Of a DNA stretch of 64,000 nt, positions 1 to 9,956 are shown piece after piece. A program made the translations under genes and the position numbers. Below the pieces are notes generated by a model that was not told where the DNA came from, did not search any database, and was given only the letters and a program-made list of their open reading frames with translations. This DNA is from Celeribacter ethanolicus (GTDB lineage: Bacteria > Pseudomonadota > Alphaproteobacteria > Rhodobacterales > Rhodobacteraceae): contig NZ_LRUC01000010.1 of the NCBI RefSeq assembly GCF_001550095.1, positions 1-64,000 of the forward strand. Direction: 5' to 3'. Each line of letters begins with the position of its first letter. Position 1 is the first letter of the stretch.

Positions 1-3
1 CCC

Positions 4-1398
4 TCAAATATGCAGCGCCCGACCGTAAGCCGCCAACACCGCCTCATGCATCATTTCCGACATCGTCGGGTGCGGGAAGACCGTGTTCATCAGCTCTTCT
101 TCCGTCGTCTCCAACGTCCGCCCGATCACGTAGCCCTGGATCATTTCCGTCACCTCGGCGCCCACCATATGCGCGCCCAAAAGCTCGCCCGTCTTGGCGT
201 CGAACACGGTTTTCACCAGACCCTCGGCCTCGCCCATGGCGACGGCTTTGCCGTTGCCGATAAAGGGAAATTTGCCGACTTTGATCTCGTAACCCGCCTC
301 TTTCGCCTTGTCTTCCGTCAGCCCCACAGAGGCCACTTGCGGGTGGCAATAGGTGCAGCCCGCGATCGAGTTCGGCTTGATCGGATGCGGGTGGAGGCCC
401 GCGATCAGCTCGGCGACCATGACGCCTTCGTGCGACGCTTTGTGGGCCAGCCAAGGCGCGCCCGCGATGTCGCCGATGGCGAACAATCCGTCGACGCCCG
501 TGCGGCAGAATTCGTCAGTCACGACATGCGTGCGGTCGATTTTCACGCCCGCCTCCTCGAGGCCCAGACCCTCGACATTGCCGACGATGCCGACCGCGGA
601 AATCACCGTGTCGAACTCTTCGGTGGTGACTTTGCCGTCGGCTTCAAAATGCGCTGTGACCTTGCCTTTTGCACGGTCGAGTTTCTTCACGGTCGTCTTT
701 TGCAGGATCTTCATCCCCTGCTTTTCGAACTGCTTTTTGGCGAAGGCGGAGATGTCTTTGTCTTCGACCGGCAGCACGCGATCCATCACTTCGACGACCG
801 TCGTGTCGGCGCCCAAAGTGTTGTAAAAGCTCGCGAATTCAATGCCGATTGCGCCCGATCCGATGACCAGCAACTTCTTCGGCATCCGCGTCGGCACCAG
901 AGCGTGGCGGTAGGTCCAGACCAGATCGCCGTCGGCCTCCAGCCCCGGCAGCTCACGCGCCCGCGCGCCGGTGGCGACGATGATGTTTTTGGCGGTCAAA
1001 GTCTCGGTGCCCTTGTCGGTTTTGACCTCGACCTTGCCTTTGCCCGCGAGCTTGGCCTCGCCCATGATCGCGGTGACTTTGTTCTTTTTGAACAGGGTCT
1101 TGATGCCGCCGTTCATCTGCGCCGCGACACCGCGCGAGCGCTTGACGATGGCGTCGAGATCAAAGCCGATGTCCCCCGCCGACAGACCGAATTCCTTGGC
1201 GCGGTGCATCTGGTGATAGACTTCCGCCGAGCGCAACAGCGCCTTGGTCGGAATGCAGCCCCAGTTCAGACAAATCCCGCCAAGGTTTTCGCGCTCGACA
1301 CAGGCGACCTTGAGGCCAAGCTGCGCCGCACGAATGGCCGCAACATAGCCACCGGGGCCAGCGCCGATGACCACGAGGTCGAATGATGTGTCTGACAT
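4..1398 (-). CDS. lpdA: Dihydrolipoyl dehydrogenase (E3)
   Basis: This FAD enzyme reoxidises dihydrolipoyl groups of 2-oxoacid dehydrogenase complexes and the glycine cleavage system, making NADH in the cytoplasm. The 464-residue product has an N-terminal GAGPGG dinucleotide motif (residues 12-17), the redox pair C43-LNWG-C48, a second GSGAIG nucleotide-binding motif near residue 190 and the C-terminal HPHPTMSE active-site segment that carries the His-Glu dyad. I chose the ATG at 1398 because GGAGGA precedes it closely; an upstream in-frame ATG at 1461 would add 21 residues unlike the family. No E1 or E2 gene is visible, so which complex it serves cannot be told. A dyad at 1466-1483 lies just upstream. 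Confidence 0.95.
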   Translation of the reverse strand: MSDTSFDLVVIGAGPGGYVAAIRAAQLGLKVACVERENLGGICLNWGCIPTKALLRSAEVYHQMHRAKEFGLSAGDIGFDLDAIVKRSRGVAAQMNGGIKTLFKKNKVTAIMGEAKLAGKGKVEVKTDKGTETLTAKNIIVATGARARELPGLEADGDLVWTYRHALVPTRMPKKLLVIGSGAIGIEFASFYNTLGADTTVVEVMDRVLPVEDKDISAFAKKQFEKQGMKILQKTTVKKLDRAKGKVTAHFEADGKVTTEEFDTVISAVGIVGNVEGLGLEEAGVKIDRTHVVTDEFCRTGVDGLFAIGDIAGAPWLAHKASHEGVMVAELIAGLHPHPIKPNSIAGCTYCHPQVASVGLTEDKAKEAGYEIKVGKFPFIGNGKAVAMGEAEGLVKTVFDAKTGELLGAHMVGAEVTEMIQGYVIGRTLETTEEELMNTVFPHPTMSEMMHEAVLAAYGRALHI

Positions 1399-1465
1399 GA
1401 GGAATCCTCCCGAAACCAGTTTAGAGCGCTCCGCCCCGGTCCGAAAACCAGCAGGCAGCACAAAT

Positions 1466-1483
1466 TAGTTTGACGCTAAACTA
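1466..1483. promoter_or_regulatory. Dyad operator upstream of lpdA
   Basis: TAGTTT and AAACTA form a perfect 6-bp inverted repeat around a 6-nt centre with CG exactly in the middle. It lies about 70-85 bp upstream of the lpdA start. The TTnnCGctAAA core resembles dyads found upstream of gap1 (56146-56159) and the DUF1127 gene (59741-59756), suggesting a shared LacI-type regulator. This is inference from the pattern only. Confidence 0.45.
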
Positions 1484-1534
1484 TCTTGGGAGTCGGAGCA
1501 ACGACCGGCAGAACTTCGCAAGCGAAAGGCTGCA

Positions 1535-1562
1535 TCCCGCTCAACGCATAGCTTGAGCGGGA
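1535..1562. repeat. 10-bp stem hairpin between DUF924 gene and lpdA
   Basis: TCCCGCTCAA (1535-1544) and TTGAGCGGGA (1553-1562) are a perfect inverted repeat around an 8-nt loop. It lies downstream of the DUF924 gene and upstream of lpdA, both on the minus strand. There is no clean T-run, so it could be a weak terminator, an mRNA 3' stabiliser or part of the lpdA leader. The rest of 1399-1611 holds no further gene that I can see. Confidence 0.5.
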
Positions 1563-1611
1563 AACGCATAACTTGGGGTTTCCTTTGTAAATTTCCCTTG
1601 TAAATCAGGGA

Positions 1612-2238
1612 TCAGGCCGCCACAGGGTCCATTTCGCGCAGCAGTGCCGGATAGCCACCCCGGCTCAGGAATGCCTGTTCGCTTTCCGTCGTGGCCCGCG
1701 ACAGCGCCGCGTTGCGATAGGGGAAACGCCCGAACAGACGGATCACCTCGCGATGCGCACGGGCATGCAGCAGGTTGCCCGCTTCGCCCTTGAGACGTTC
1801 GAACATCAGCCGCACGCAGCGTTCCTGATCGGTCAGGCATTCGGAATGCATCAGCGGCAGATAGAAGAACTGCCGCGCGGGTGCGTCGATCCGCAGATCC
1901 CACCCCTTGTCCAACGCCGCCTTCGCCGCCGCCAGCGCCGCCCGGTCGGAGGCAAAGGCCCGCCCCGTTCCCCGGAACATGTTGCGCGACATCTGATCGT
2001 TCAGGATGATATAGGCCAGCGCCCCCGACGGGTAGGTGAGCCAGAGCGAATAGGCCCCTTCCTGCGCGTTCTGCCAAGTGACGAGGAACGCGTCCCGGAT
2101 CGTCTGATCGAGCGCGTCATCCACCCGATACCAATCCACCGGGCTCAGCTCATCGAGCCAGAAGGCCAGAATTTGTTCCGGGGTTTTCTCTTGCCCCCCG
2201 ATCGCGGTGTCCTGTGCTTCGGTCTGTGTGTGCGCCAT
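1612..2238 (-). CDS. DUF924 family protein
   Basis: A 208-residue soluble protein of the DUF924 family, which has a helical, TPR-like fold and no established reaction. The family signature is visible in LNDQMSRNMFRGTGRAFASD (about residues 79-98) and in the FFYLPLMHSE block near residue 125. The length fits the family. AAAGGAGCGAGGCTG precedes the ATG, giving a convincing ribosome binding site. It is transcribed in the same direction as the MFS gene upstream (86 nt apart) and lpdA downstream. No function is claimed. Confidence 0.85.
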   Translation of the reverse strand: MAHTQTEAQDTAIGGQEKTPEQILAFWLDELSPVDWYRVDDALDQTIRDAFLVTWQNAQEGAYSLWLTYPSGALAYIILNDQMSRNMFRGTGRAFASDRAALAAAKAALDKGWDLRIDAPARQFFYLPLMHSECLTDQERCVRLMFERLKGEAGNLLHARAHREVIRLFGRFPYRNAALSRATTESEQAFLSRGGYPALLREMDPVAA

Positions 2239-2324
2239 CAGCCTCGCTCCTTTCGACGGCTTGCCTTTACGAAACCGTTACAAAGACCAAAGCACAAAGC
2301 AAGTTTATTATCAGAGACACCGCG

Positions 2325-3602
2325 TCACTTTGCCAAATGTTGCTCATGAACATCAGAAGCGCCCTCTTCCGCCCGTTCTATGGCCACTTCCTGTGCCACT
2401 TCGGCCGCGACCGGCGTGGTCGAAGGCATCACCGGAACATAGCTTGCGCTGTCTTCGACCGCGATCGCCGGACGACGCGTCATCCGCCAGAGCGCATAAA
2501 GCGCCACACCGGCCATCAGCACGATCTGGAACAGCCAGTATCCCCGTGGCCCGGTCACGCTCATCAGCCAACCGGCAATGAGCGGCCCCCCCACGGCACC
2601 GACACCGTTGATGAAGATCAACCCGCCGGAGGAGGCCGCCATATCCTCGGGCGCGAGGTAATCGTTGGTATGCGCAATCAACAGGGAATAAAGCGGGCTC
2701 GACATGCCCCCCGCCACGAAGCCTGCGACCAGCACGAGAATATATGTGCCCGCGAACATCGCGCCCAGAACGCAGGCCAGCGCCCCGACACCCGCCGCAG
2801 CAAAGATGACCTTGCGGCGATCGGAATGGTCAGACAGCCAGCCGATCGGCAACTGGAACACCAGCGCCCCGAGGTAGATCGCAGCCACGAACATGGAGAT
2901 TTGCGACAGGTTGAAGGCGGCCTGCCCGCCGTATACCGCCGCCATGGCCATTTGCGAGGCGAAGACACCGCCCATGAGGAACATGCCGACACAGCCGAGT
3001 GGCGATGCCCTGAACAACTGGCGCAGGGTCATCGGTTTGGTGGTTTCGAAGGCCGGGGTGGGCGCGACCGACAACAGGATCGGCGCGAATGAGATCGACA
3101 CCAGCACGGATGGGATAATGAAGAGGACGAAGCCCGACGGATCGCCCTGCGCCAGAATCCATTGCGCCAGGATGATACCGAGGGTTTGCACCAGCATATA
3201 GGCCGACAGCACCTTGCCGCGCATCTCGTTGGTCGTCGCATTGTTGAGCCAGCTCTCCGCCGTCACATAGACGCCGGAGAAACAGAACCCCAACACGATC
3301 CGCAGCGCGGTCCAGACCCAAGGATTGGTCACCACCGGAAACAGGATGAGCGCCGCCGAGATGAACGAGGCCAGCGCCGCGAAGACCCGCACATGCCCGA
3401 CCCGGCGGATCAGCAGCGGCGCGGCCTGCGAACCGCCCAGGAACCCCGCGAAATAACCGGACATGACGATGGAGATTTCCAGCGTCGAAAACCCTTCGGC
3501 AACGCCGCGCACACCGAGCAGCGTGCCCTGAAGCCCGTTGCCGATCATCAGAAGGAGAATGCCGAGCAGCAGAGGCGAAGTATTGGCAAGAACGTAACGC
3601 AT
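2325..3602 (-). CDS. MFS transporter
   Basis: A 425-residue inner-membrane protein with about twelve hydrophobic segments in two halves, starting with a membrane helix at residues 8-30. The loop between helices 2 and 3 carries LLIRRVGHVR, a form of the major facilitator motif, and a second copy (WLSDHSDRRK) follows the central loop, as expected for two six-helix halves. The C-terminal 45 residues are polar and acidic. The substrate cannot be read from sequence; the pattern resembles the YcaD-like group of small-solute exporters. No Shine-Dalgarno sequence is obvious at the ATG. Upstream it has a repeat-containing promoter region shared with nothing else. Confidence 0.85.
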   Translation of the reverse strand: MRYVLANTSPLLLGILLLMIGNGLQGTLLGVRGVAEGFSTLEISIVMSGYFAGFLGGSQAAPLLIRRVGHVRVFAALASFISAALILFPVVTNPWVWTALRIVLGFCFSGVYVTAESWLNNATTNEMRGKVLSAYMLVQTLGIILAQWILAQGDPSGFVLFIIPSVLVSISFAPILLSVAPTPAFETTKPMTLRQLFRASPLGCVGMFLMGGVFASQMAMAAVYGGQAAFNLSQISMFVAAIYLGALVFQLPIGWLSDHSDRRKVIFAAAGVGALACVLGAMFAGTYILVLVAGFVAGGMSSPLYSLLIAHTNDYLAPEDMAASSGGLIFINGVGAVGGPLIAGWLMSVTGPRGYWLFQIVLMAGVALYALWRMTRRPAIAVEDSASYVPVMPSTTPVAAEVAQEVAIERAEEGASDVHEQHLAK

Positions 3603-3696
3603 GGGGAGAGCCTAGGGGGATTCGGTGAAGGGGGAAACCACCCGGGCGCGGGAACGGTGATGTCCGTCCCGGGCCCGGATCGGGCGGATGGTCGCG

Positions 3697-3721
3697 TTAA
3701 GGTTAATCAGATTAAGGTTAA
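3697..3721. repeat. Direct repeat TTAAGGTTAA x2 upstream of the MFS gene
   Basis: TTAAGGTTAA occurs at 3697-3706 and again at 3712-3721, giving a 15-bp period. Read on the minus strand this is TTAACCTTAA twice, placed about 95-120 bp upstream of the MFS start and close to the end of queA. TTAACC is similar to one half of a CtrA site, but the spacing is not the canonical TTAA-N7-TTAA, so I only call it a probable operator repeat. Confidence 0.5.
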
Positions 3722-3759
3722 CGCTTTGAGAAGGGGCCGAAGCTCGGCAAAGACCCGTC

Positions 3760-4821
3760 TCACGGCTCCTGCGGCAACAACAGGGATGCATCGCCATAGG
3801 AGAAGAAACGATAGCCCTCGGCAATGGCATGATCGTAGACCTGCCTGATCCGCTCCCGGCCCATCATCGCCGAGACAAGCATCATCAGCGTCGACTTCGG
3901 CAGGTGGAAATTCGTCATCAGCGCATCGGCGACACGAAACTCATAGCCCGGCTTGATGAAAATATCGGTCTCGCCCAAAAACGGTGCGATCACACCGGGC
4001 GCGGGCGCCGCACTCTCGATGAGTCGCAGCGCCGTGGTGCCCACAGGAATCACTCGCCCGCCACGCTGTTTGGTGGTGTTGATCTCGATGGCCGCACCTT
4101 CGGAAACCTCGCCCCATTCTGAATGCATCTTGTGCTGCGACACGTCATCGACCTTGACCGGCAGGAAGGTCCCCGCCCCGACATGCAGGGTCACATAGGT
4201 GAATTCGACGCCTTTGTCGGCCAGCGCCTTCAGGAGCGGTTGGTCGAAATGCAGCGACGCGGTGGGCGCCGCGACGGCACCGAGGTTCCTGGCCCAGACT
4301 GTCTGATAATCCGTCTTGTCCTGCTGGTCCGCCTTGCGTTTCGCCTCGATATAGGGTGGCAGCGGCATCGACCCCGCCGCATTCAGCGCCCGGTCGAAAT
4401 CCTCTCCTGTGAGATTGAATTCCACCACCGCCTCACCGTCTTCCTTCGCAATCAGCCTGGCCGCGAGATCGTCGGAAAACCGGACCTCCTCGCCCTCCCT
4501 GATCTTTTTCAACGGCTTGATCAGCGTTCGCCACTGGCCCGGCGTGGCCTGCGGTTCCAGAAGCGTGACCTCGATCTTCGCCTCCTGCCAACCCTGTGCC
4601 GTATCGCGCCCCCGCTTGCCCGTCAGGCGTGCGGGTAGCACCTTGGTGTCATTCAGGACCAGACGGTCGCCGGGGCGGAACCACTCCAGAAGATCCGTCA
4701 CATGCCCGTCCACGATCCGCGTCGGCGTCGCCACCAAAAGACGCGCGGACGAGCGCGGCTTGGCGGGACGGGTTGCAATCAGCCCCTCGGGCAGTTCGAA
4801 ATCGAAATCGGACAGTTTCAT
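3760..4821 (-). CDS. queA: tRNA preQ1(34) S-adenosylmethionine ribosyltransferase-isomerase
   Basis: QueA transfers and isomerises the ribosyl group of S-adenosylmethionine onto preQ1 in tRNA, forming epoxyqueuosine in the queuosine pathway. The 353-residue product has the typical family start [16 protein letters not shown], the [11 protein letters not shown] block near residue 48, [17 protein letters not shown] and the C-terminal [12 protein letters not shown] segment. The length matches the family. I chose the ATG at 4821, preceded by GAGG, rather than an in-frame ATG 27 bases upstream. The gene follows the AsmA-like gene with a 26-nt gap and probably shares its transcript. Confidence 0.95.
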   Translation of the reverse strand: MKLSDFDFELPEGLIATRPAKPRSSARLLVATPTRIVDGHVTDLLEWFRPGDRLVLNDTKVLPARLTGKRGRDTAQGWQEAKIEVTLLEPQATPGQWRTLIKPLKKIREGEEVRFSDDLAARLIAKEDGEAVVEFNLTGEDFDRALNAAGSMPLPPYIEAKRKADQQDKTDYQTVWARNLGAVAAPTASLHFDQPLLKALADKGVEFTYVTLHVGAGTFLPVKVDDVSQHKMHSEWGEVSEGAAIEINTTKQRGGRVIPVGTTALRLIESAAPAPGVIAPFLGETDIFIKPGYEFRVADALMTNFHLPKSTLMMLVSAMMGRERIRQVYDHAIAEGYRFFSYGDASLLLPQEP

Positions 4822-4847
4822 GGAACGCCTCAGAGCTTGTGGTCGCA

Positions 4848-7800
4848 CTATTGGTCCCCGGCGGGTTTCTTGCGGAAGATATCCCGCAACGCGCCCGGGG
4901 TGAGAAGGGACAGCGGGTTGACCCCGACCGCCGGATGTTTCGCAGGACCGGTGAGCGTGTAGGTAAAGCCGAACAGACCTTCCCCCTTGCGCGATACGAC
5001 CTGGCCCAGCGCATTGAGGAAATAGACCGGCGACACCACGCCCTGCAAATCCACCGTCCCGGCGCCGCTGTCATAGAGCCCTTCCATGGAAATGCCAAGC
5101 GACGGACCTTCGGCCGAGCCCTCCCGCACCGTCAGCCGTCCGGGCTTCATGGTGAAATCGCTCTGCACATGGGAAAACAGGATACCGCCGCCGCCCGTCA
5201 TCTGCTCGATCAGCCCCACGACCGACACCGCCGAAAGCAATTCCGCCAGCGAGGGCGCGGAGAGCACCCGGATGTCACCGACCACCACCCGCCCGTCGTA
5301 GCTACCTTTCTCCGACAGCGCCGTGAGACCGATGTTCAGCGTCCCGCCCGCAGCACGTTCCAGAAGGCCCGAGGCCTGCACCACAGCCCCCGCGTCTTGC
5401 GAACTGGCGGTGATCGTGGGGCCGTGGGGGCCCGGACTCACGGTTCCTGTGAGCGGCCCCGTGCCATTGAGCAGGCCGCGAAACGATCCGGTCAGGCCGC
5501 CCGCCCCGGCCGACAGCCGCGCGGAGAACCCCGTAAGGTCCTGCGCTTCAGCGATCCGCAGCCGGTCAAGCTGCACCTCGATTGGCACAGCGGCCCCCGA
5601 AAGCGCGCCCGCACCGGAGCCGCCGAATGTGGCCCGTGGCAGGTTCAGCGTCCCGCCGGTGATCGCCACTTTCACGGGGTTGCCCTTGCCCTGCCCGATC
5701 AACACCGCAGGGACATCGAGCCAGCTCCCCAAGCGCACGCGCCCAAAGGCCAGCCGATCGAACTGCCCGCCCGTGGTCAGCGTGAGCCGTCCCTCCGTGG
5801 CTTCGAGCCCCGCGCCCTTGAGCGTCAGGGCCGTGATCTCCGGCTGCGTCCCCGCCCTGCCCTCAAGGCTCAGAAGCCCCTTGGTCCCCGCCGGTTTGCC
5901 CCATCCGAGAGGCGCAAAGGACAGGCGCAGCCCCGAGAGATCGGAGGTGAGTGCGAATGTCGGCGGTTGCCCCTGGCGCAGGGCAACCGAGAGATCACCC
6001 CAGCTCTCTCCCGCCACCATGCCCGCTGGCAATGCGATGCCGAAGGTGTCGAGCAGCGCCTGGTTGATCCGCGCCCGTCCCGTCATGTCGGATTTGCCGC
6101 GATTCTCCGGCCCGAAGGCCTTGCGCCACTGCCCCGCCATCTGCGCCGTGCCGATGCGCGCCTCGCCCGCGACCGAAAGCCCCGACGGATCCACCGTCAG
6201 CCGCAACTGATCAGCGGAGAGCACCTGTCCAGGCATGAGCTGGTCGGAGGACACGTCGCTCAACACCCCGTTCAGCAGGTAATTCACATCCGACGGCATC
6301 ACCTTCTGAATCAACGGCAGGGCGATCCGGCCGTGCAGCTCCGCCTGCCCCTTCGCCACATCCGGGCCAAAACTCGCTTCTTTCAGCACCGAGAACGGCG
6401 GCTCCGCCATCAGCGCCATGCCCGCCTCGATGCTGGAGCGGGTCTCAAGCCCGATTTCGATCCGCGCCGGTTTGGCATAAATATCCGGGATGCGCAGGGT
6501 GGTGCCCGCCACCTCGATCGCCCCGCCCGACGGGGCGGTGATCGCGCCGCCTGCCATGGTGATCGCCATCGCAGGCCCGAAAATCGCCCCATGCCCCGCC
6601 CCGCCCTCGACCGGCGGCTGGCTTTTCATGAAGCGCAGATCAAGATCCTCGAAATCCCAGTCGAGCGCCAGCACCGGCTGGCTTTGCCCCGGGTTGAACC
6701 GCAGCGCCAGATCCAGATCGCGATAGGTCGCGCTCCGAATGTTTTCCGCCATCCAGTCCCGGGTCTTGGACACGGCGGCAGGCGGCCAGAGCGCCAGAAG
6801 CTGCACGATGCTCATCTTGTCGACCGACAGATCGAGCCCCGCCTGCCATCCGTCTGGCGTGACTTCCGCCCGGCCCTTGCCGCGCAGCCAGAGGTCGCCC
6901 TCGGGCGTCGTCTGTCCCAGATCTATCTGACCGACATCAAGCCGGAAGGGGGCCAGCCTCAGCCTTGCATCGACCATGGCCTGATCGAACACCAAAGGCG
7001 CGTCGAACATCCCTTCGGGCGACACCTTGAGTTCGGAAAACTGCCATTGCCCGGTGAAACTCTGCGGCCAGTTGTTTTCGAAATCGCCCAGAAGCACATG
7101 CCCCCGCCCGGTCATCTCCAGCGCATCGGTGGTAAGCCGCAGCTCGGGAAAGTCGATCCGCTCGCGTTTCGGGTCGTAATCGAAATAGCCGCGCGCGCCC
7201 TCGAAGGCGATCGGCTCCGCGCCCTCGCCCGCCACGATCCGCCCCGGCGCAATCGCCAGCGTGCCGGTGTATTGCGACAGTTGCCCCTGTCCGTCGATCT
7301 CGGCGCGCATCGAGGCCGACAGCGGGGCATCGACCACCGAGAGAAACGACAGCGCCGGGCTTTGCAGCGCGAAATCGCGGGTCGGCGCGCGCTCCATGTC
7401 GAGCGAAATCGTCGTCGCCAGAGAGCCCTTGGCGGAGGCGAAACCAAGCGCGATGCGCGACAGCTCTTCCGTGCCGTTGAACAGTTCGAAATCGAGCGCC
7501 ATATCAAGCAGTTGGCCTGTGTTTTTCAGGACGATCCCGGCATCCGTCGCCTGCCAGATCCGCCCTGAATGCGCATCCTCGAGCGTCACGGTGATCTCGC
7601 GGGCCTCAACCCGGGAGATATCCGAAAGCGGTGCCCTGGAGAAGGCGGTGTCGATGGCTTCGAGCACTTCGATGCCCGACCCGGCCACCCCCTGCGCACC
7701 GCCGAAATCGAGCGCGAATGTGCCATCGGCACGCCGCCGCACGGTAATCTGCGCCCCCGAGAGCCGCAGCGTGTCGGGTTGCAGCCGCCCCGACTTCAGC

Positions 7801-8243
7801 GCCTCTTTCGACAGCACCGCACGCAAGCTGTTGAGCCGCCCAATTTCCGCCCCGGAGGCGTCGATGATGCCGACATTGCGGGCGGTCACACGCGGCACGA
7901 AATTGCGATCGACCACGGCGTCGATCTGGCCGATGGAGACCTGCGGCCCGTCGAGCTTGTGGTTGATCCCGGCCTCGATCCGCGACGTCAGAGCCTCGGG
8001 GAAAGTGACCACCCGCCCGGTGAAGGCCAAAACCGCCAGACCCGCAAACAGCACCATGACCAGCATCAGCGCACCCGTCCAGATCCCGATCTTGTGATGG
8101 GTCTTCAAGGGCTTGCGCTTAGGCTGTTCGGGCGTGCCCGGCGGCTCTTCGGCGTGGTTTTCGGTCTCGTCGGACAAAATCGGCTCGTTGATTTTCCTGC
8201 GGGTCGTCTTGCGGCGACGACTGTCGGTTTCATCTTGTCGCAA
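4848..8243 (-). CDS. AsmA/YhdP-like envelope protein (DUF3971)
   Basis: A 1131-residue protein with a polar, basic N-terminus (residues 1-48), a single membrane helix at about 50-75 and a long periplasmic part rich in alternating hydrophobic and polar beta-strand sequence. This layout, and the C-terminal AsmA-type segment ([20 protein letters not shown] through VDLQGVVSP), match the YhdP/TamB/AsmA superfamily, whose members bridge inner and outer membranes and are implicated in phospholipid transport. The ATG at 8243 faces the peroxiredoxin gene across an 87-bp divergent promoter region. The specific cargo is not visible. Confidence 0.8.
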   Translation of the reverse strand: MRQDETDSRRRKTTRRKINEPILSDETENHAEEPPGTPEQPKRKPLKTHHKIGIWTGALMLVMVLFAGLAVLAFTGRVVTFPEALTSRIEAGINHKLDGPQVSIGQIDAVVDRNFVPRVTARNVGIIDASGAEIGRLNSLRAVLSKEALKSGRLQPDTLRLSGAQITVRRRADGTFALDFGGAQGVAGSGIEVLEAIDTAFSRAPLSDISRVEAREITVTLEDAHSGRIWQATDAGIVLKNTGQLLDMALDFELFNGTEELSRIALGFASAKGSLATTISLDMERAPTRDFALQSPALSFLSVVDAPLSASMRAEIDGQGQLSQYTGTLAIAPGRIVAGEGAEPIAFEGARGYFDYDPKRERIDFPELRLTTDALEMTGRGHVLLGDFENNWPQSFTGQWQFSELKVSPEGMFDAPLVFDQAMVDARLRLAPFRLDVGQIDLGQTTPEGDLWLRGKGRAEVTPDGWQAGLDLSVDKMSIVQLLALWPPAAVSKTRDWMAENIRSATYRDLDLALRFNPGQSQPVLALDWDFEDLDLRFMKSQPPVEGGAGHGAIFGPAMAITMAGGAITAPSGGAIEVAGTTLRIPDIYAKPARIEIGLETRSSIEAGMALMAEPPFSVLKEASFGPDVAKGQAELHGRIALPLIQKVMPSDVNYLLNGVLSDVSSDQLMPGQVLSADQLRLTVDPSGLSVAGEARIGTAQMAGQWRKAFGPENRGKSDMTGRARINQALLDTFGIALPAGMVAGESWGDLSVALRQGQPPTFALTSDLSGLRLSFAPLGWGKPAGTKGLLSLEGRAGTQPEITALTLKGAGLEATEGRLTLTTGGQFDRLAFGRVRLGSWLDVPAVLIGQGKGNPVKVAITGGTLNLPRATFGGSGAGALSGAAVPIEVQLDRLRIAEAQDLTGFSARLSAGAGGLTGSFRGLLNGTGPLTGTVSPGPHGPTITASSQDAGAVVQASGLLERAAGGTLNIGLTALSEKGSYDGRVVVGDIRVLSAPSLAELLSAVSVVGLIEQMTGGGGILFSHVQSDFTMKPGRLTVREGSAEGPSLGISMEGLYDSGAGTVDLQGVVSPVYFLNALGQVVSRKGEGLFGFTYTLTGPAKHPAVGVNPLSLLTPGALRDIFRKKPAGDQ

Positions 8244-8330
8244 TGCGGCCTAAAACGAAAGCCAAGCGCATTGCAACTCCCTGTGCAACATCCTGTGCAA
8301 CTCACGAATGCCTGATGAGAGGAAAACACC

Positions 8331-8789
8331 ATGATCGACGCCGGAACCATGGCCCCCGATTTCACCCTACTCCGCGATGGCGGCGACAGCGTCACCCTGT
8401 CGGCGCTGCGTGGTCAGAAGGTGGTGCTGTATTTCTACCCCAAGGACAACACCCCCGGCTGCACCACCGAAGCGCTGGATTTCACCGCGCTCAAGGACGA
8501 GTTCGCCGCCGCCGGTGTCGCGGTCTTCGGAATTTCCAAGGATTCCGTGAAGAAACACGAGAATTTCTGCGCCAAGCATTCCCTCGGCATCCCGCTCTTG
8601 TCCGATGAGGCTGGCACGGTCTGCGAGGATTACGGTGTCTGGCAGGAAAAAAAGAACTACGGCAAGACCTATATGGGCATCGTGCGGTCGACCGTGCTGA
8701 TCGACGAGACCGGCAAGGTCGCGCAGGTCTGGGACAAGGTCAAGGTTGCGGGCCATGCGGCCGATGTGCTCGAGGCCGCCAGGGCATGA
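8331..8789 (+). CDS. bcp: Thiol peroxidase of the Bcp/PrxQ family
   Basis: This small cytoplasmic peroxiredoxin reduces hydrogen and organic peroxides. The 152-residue protein has PKDNTPGCTTEALDF with the peroxidatic cysteine at C44. The usual resolving cysteine five residues later is replaced by L49. Instead, C80 in NFCAKH lies 36 residues after C44, which is the spacing of the alpha-3 subtype of PrxQ. A third cysteine, C98, is also present. GAGAGGAAAACACC precedes the ATG. The gene is divergent from the AsmA-like gene and is followed 10 nt later by the DUF455 gene. Confidence 0.92.
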   Translation: MIDAGTMAPDFTLLRDGGDSVTLSALRGQKVVLYFYPKDNTPGCTTEALDFTALKDEFAAAGVAVFGISKDSVKKHENFCAKHSLGIPLLSDEAGTVCEDYGVWQEKKNYGKTYMGIVRSTVLIDETGKVAQVWDKVKVAGHAADVLEAARA

Positions 8790-8799
8790 GCCACGCACA

Positions 8800-9627
8800 A
8801 TGACACTGACGCTTGCAGGCATGGCCGAAGAGGTGCTGCGCACCGCCGATGGCCGGGAAAAGACCGCACTGTCGCATCGCTACGCCGCGATGTGGCGCGA
8901 AAGCCGTGCCGCCGGGGCTCCGATCCCGCTCGGCACGGCCTATCCGCCGATGCAACCCGCCCGCCCCGCAAAACCCGAACTTTTGGCTCCGCGCGACGTG
9001 CCCAAACGCAAGCCCGGAAGCCCCGAGGGGCGCAAGGCGATCCTGCATGCCATTGCACATATCGAACTGAATGCCGTCGATTTGCACTGGGACATCGTCG
9101 CCCGCTTTACCGGTATCGACATGCCGCCCGGATTTTACGACGACTGGGTGAAATCGGCCGATGAAGAAAGCAAGCATTTCAATCTGGTCTGTGACCGCTT
9201 GGAGGCGATGGGGTCGTTTTACGGCGATCTGCCCGCCCATGCCGGGATGTGGCGCGCCGCCGAGGACACGGCGGAGGACATCATGGGCCGCCTCGCGGTC
9301 GTACCCATGGTGTTGGAGGCACGCGGGCTCGATGTGACGCCGGGGATGATCAAGATCTTTCAAAACGCCAAGGACCCGGAAACGGTCGCAGCCCTCGAAG
9401 TGATCTATGCCGAGGAGGTCGGCCATGTCGCCTATGGCGCGAAGTGGTTCAACTTCCTCTGCGGCCGACAGGGGCTCGATCCGAAAGACGAATTCCACGG
9501 CCTGATCCGGCGCTATTTCCCTGGCGGCACCAAACCGCCGTTCAACGATGAAAAGCGCGCCGAGGCCGGACTGCCGCCGGATTTCTACTGGCCCCTGGCC
9601 GATGAACTGCCGCCTGCCTGGAATTGA
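8800..9627 (+). CDS. DUF455 ferritin-like protein
   Basis: A 275-residue soluble protein of the DUF455 family, which adopts a ferritin-like four-helix fold. Candidate metal ligands sit in the helices: AIAHIELNAVDLHWD, SADEESKHFNLVCDRLE and YAEEVGHVAYGAKWF. The reaction is unknown. The start is uncertain: I chose the ATG at 8800, because an in-frame ATG at 8746 would overlap the end of bcp by 44 bases. Only a weak AGGG lies upstream, and the short distance to bcp suggests translation on a shared transcript, with a possible joint role in oxidative or iron stress. Confidence 0.82.
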   Translation: MTLTLAGMAEEVLRTADGREKTALSHRYAAMWRESRAAGAPIPLGTAYPPMQPARPAKPELLAPRDVPKRKPGSPEGRKAILHAIAHIELNAVDLHWDIVARFTGIDMPPGFYDDWVKSADEESKHFNLVCDRLEAMGSFYGDLPAHAGMWRAAEDTAEDIMGRLAVVPMVLEARGLDVTPGMIKIFQNAKDPETVAALEVIYAEEVGHVAYGAKWFNFLCGRQGLDPKDEFHGLIRRYFPGGTKPPFNDEKRAEAGLPPDFYWPLADELPPAWN

Positions 9628-9771
9628 CGCCCACGGCGCAGCGCGCGGCCTGCGGCAGCCCGTCGCAGCCCCTCGCCAACGCACCGAAGCGTGACCGCTA
9701 ACATCGGCGAAAAACCGCCCACATCCTGAGCTTTCCGGCTGGAATCCCCCGCATCCCACCTCCGAGGAGGC

Positions 9772-9815
9772 AAAAAAGTTGCCCCTTTGGTCCCGCTTCG
9801 CTAACAGGGGGCAAC
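9772..9815 (-). terminator. Minus-strand intrinsic terminator in a gene-free gap
   Basis: Read on the minus strand, GTTGCCCC (9815-9808) pairs with GGGGCAAC (9785-9778) around a 22-nt loop, and the stem is followed at once by TTTTTT. No minus-strand gene is visible in the 329-base gap 9628-9956 between the DUF455 and M23 genes, so either a small minus-strand RNA ends here or the structure acts as a plus-strand leader hairpin. Nothing else is recognisable in the gap. Confidence 0.4.
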
Positions 9816-9956
9816 CGCTTTCGAGTGACGGACATGAAGCTCCGCATGAGACGGATCGTCCTTTGTTTCAGGCCGGGTGCGACACGCTCCCGTCCGAGAG
9901 TACATGGTGCAAAGCGGGTCGAGGGAACGGGATAAGAGAACGGCAACGACAAGACG

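Noticed and set aside
4596-7568. 990-codon plus-strand open frame
   Set aside because: It is antisense to queA and the AsmA-like gene, is extremely rich in Arg, His, Pro and Gln, and has no recognisable domain. It is a product of high GC at codon position three.
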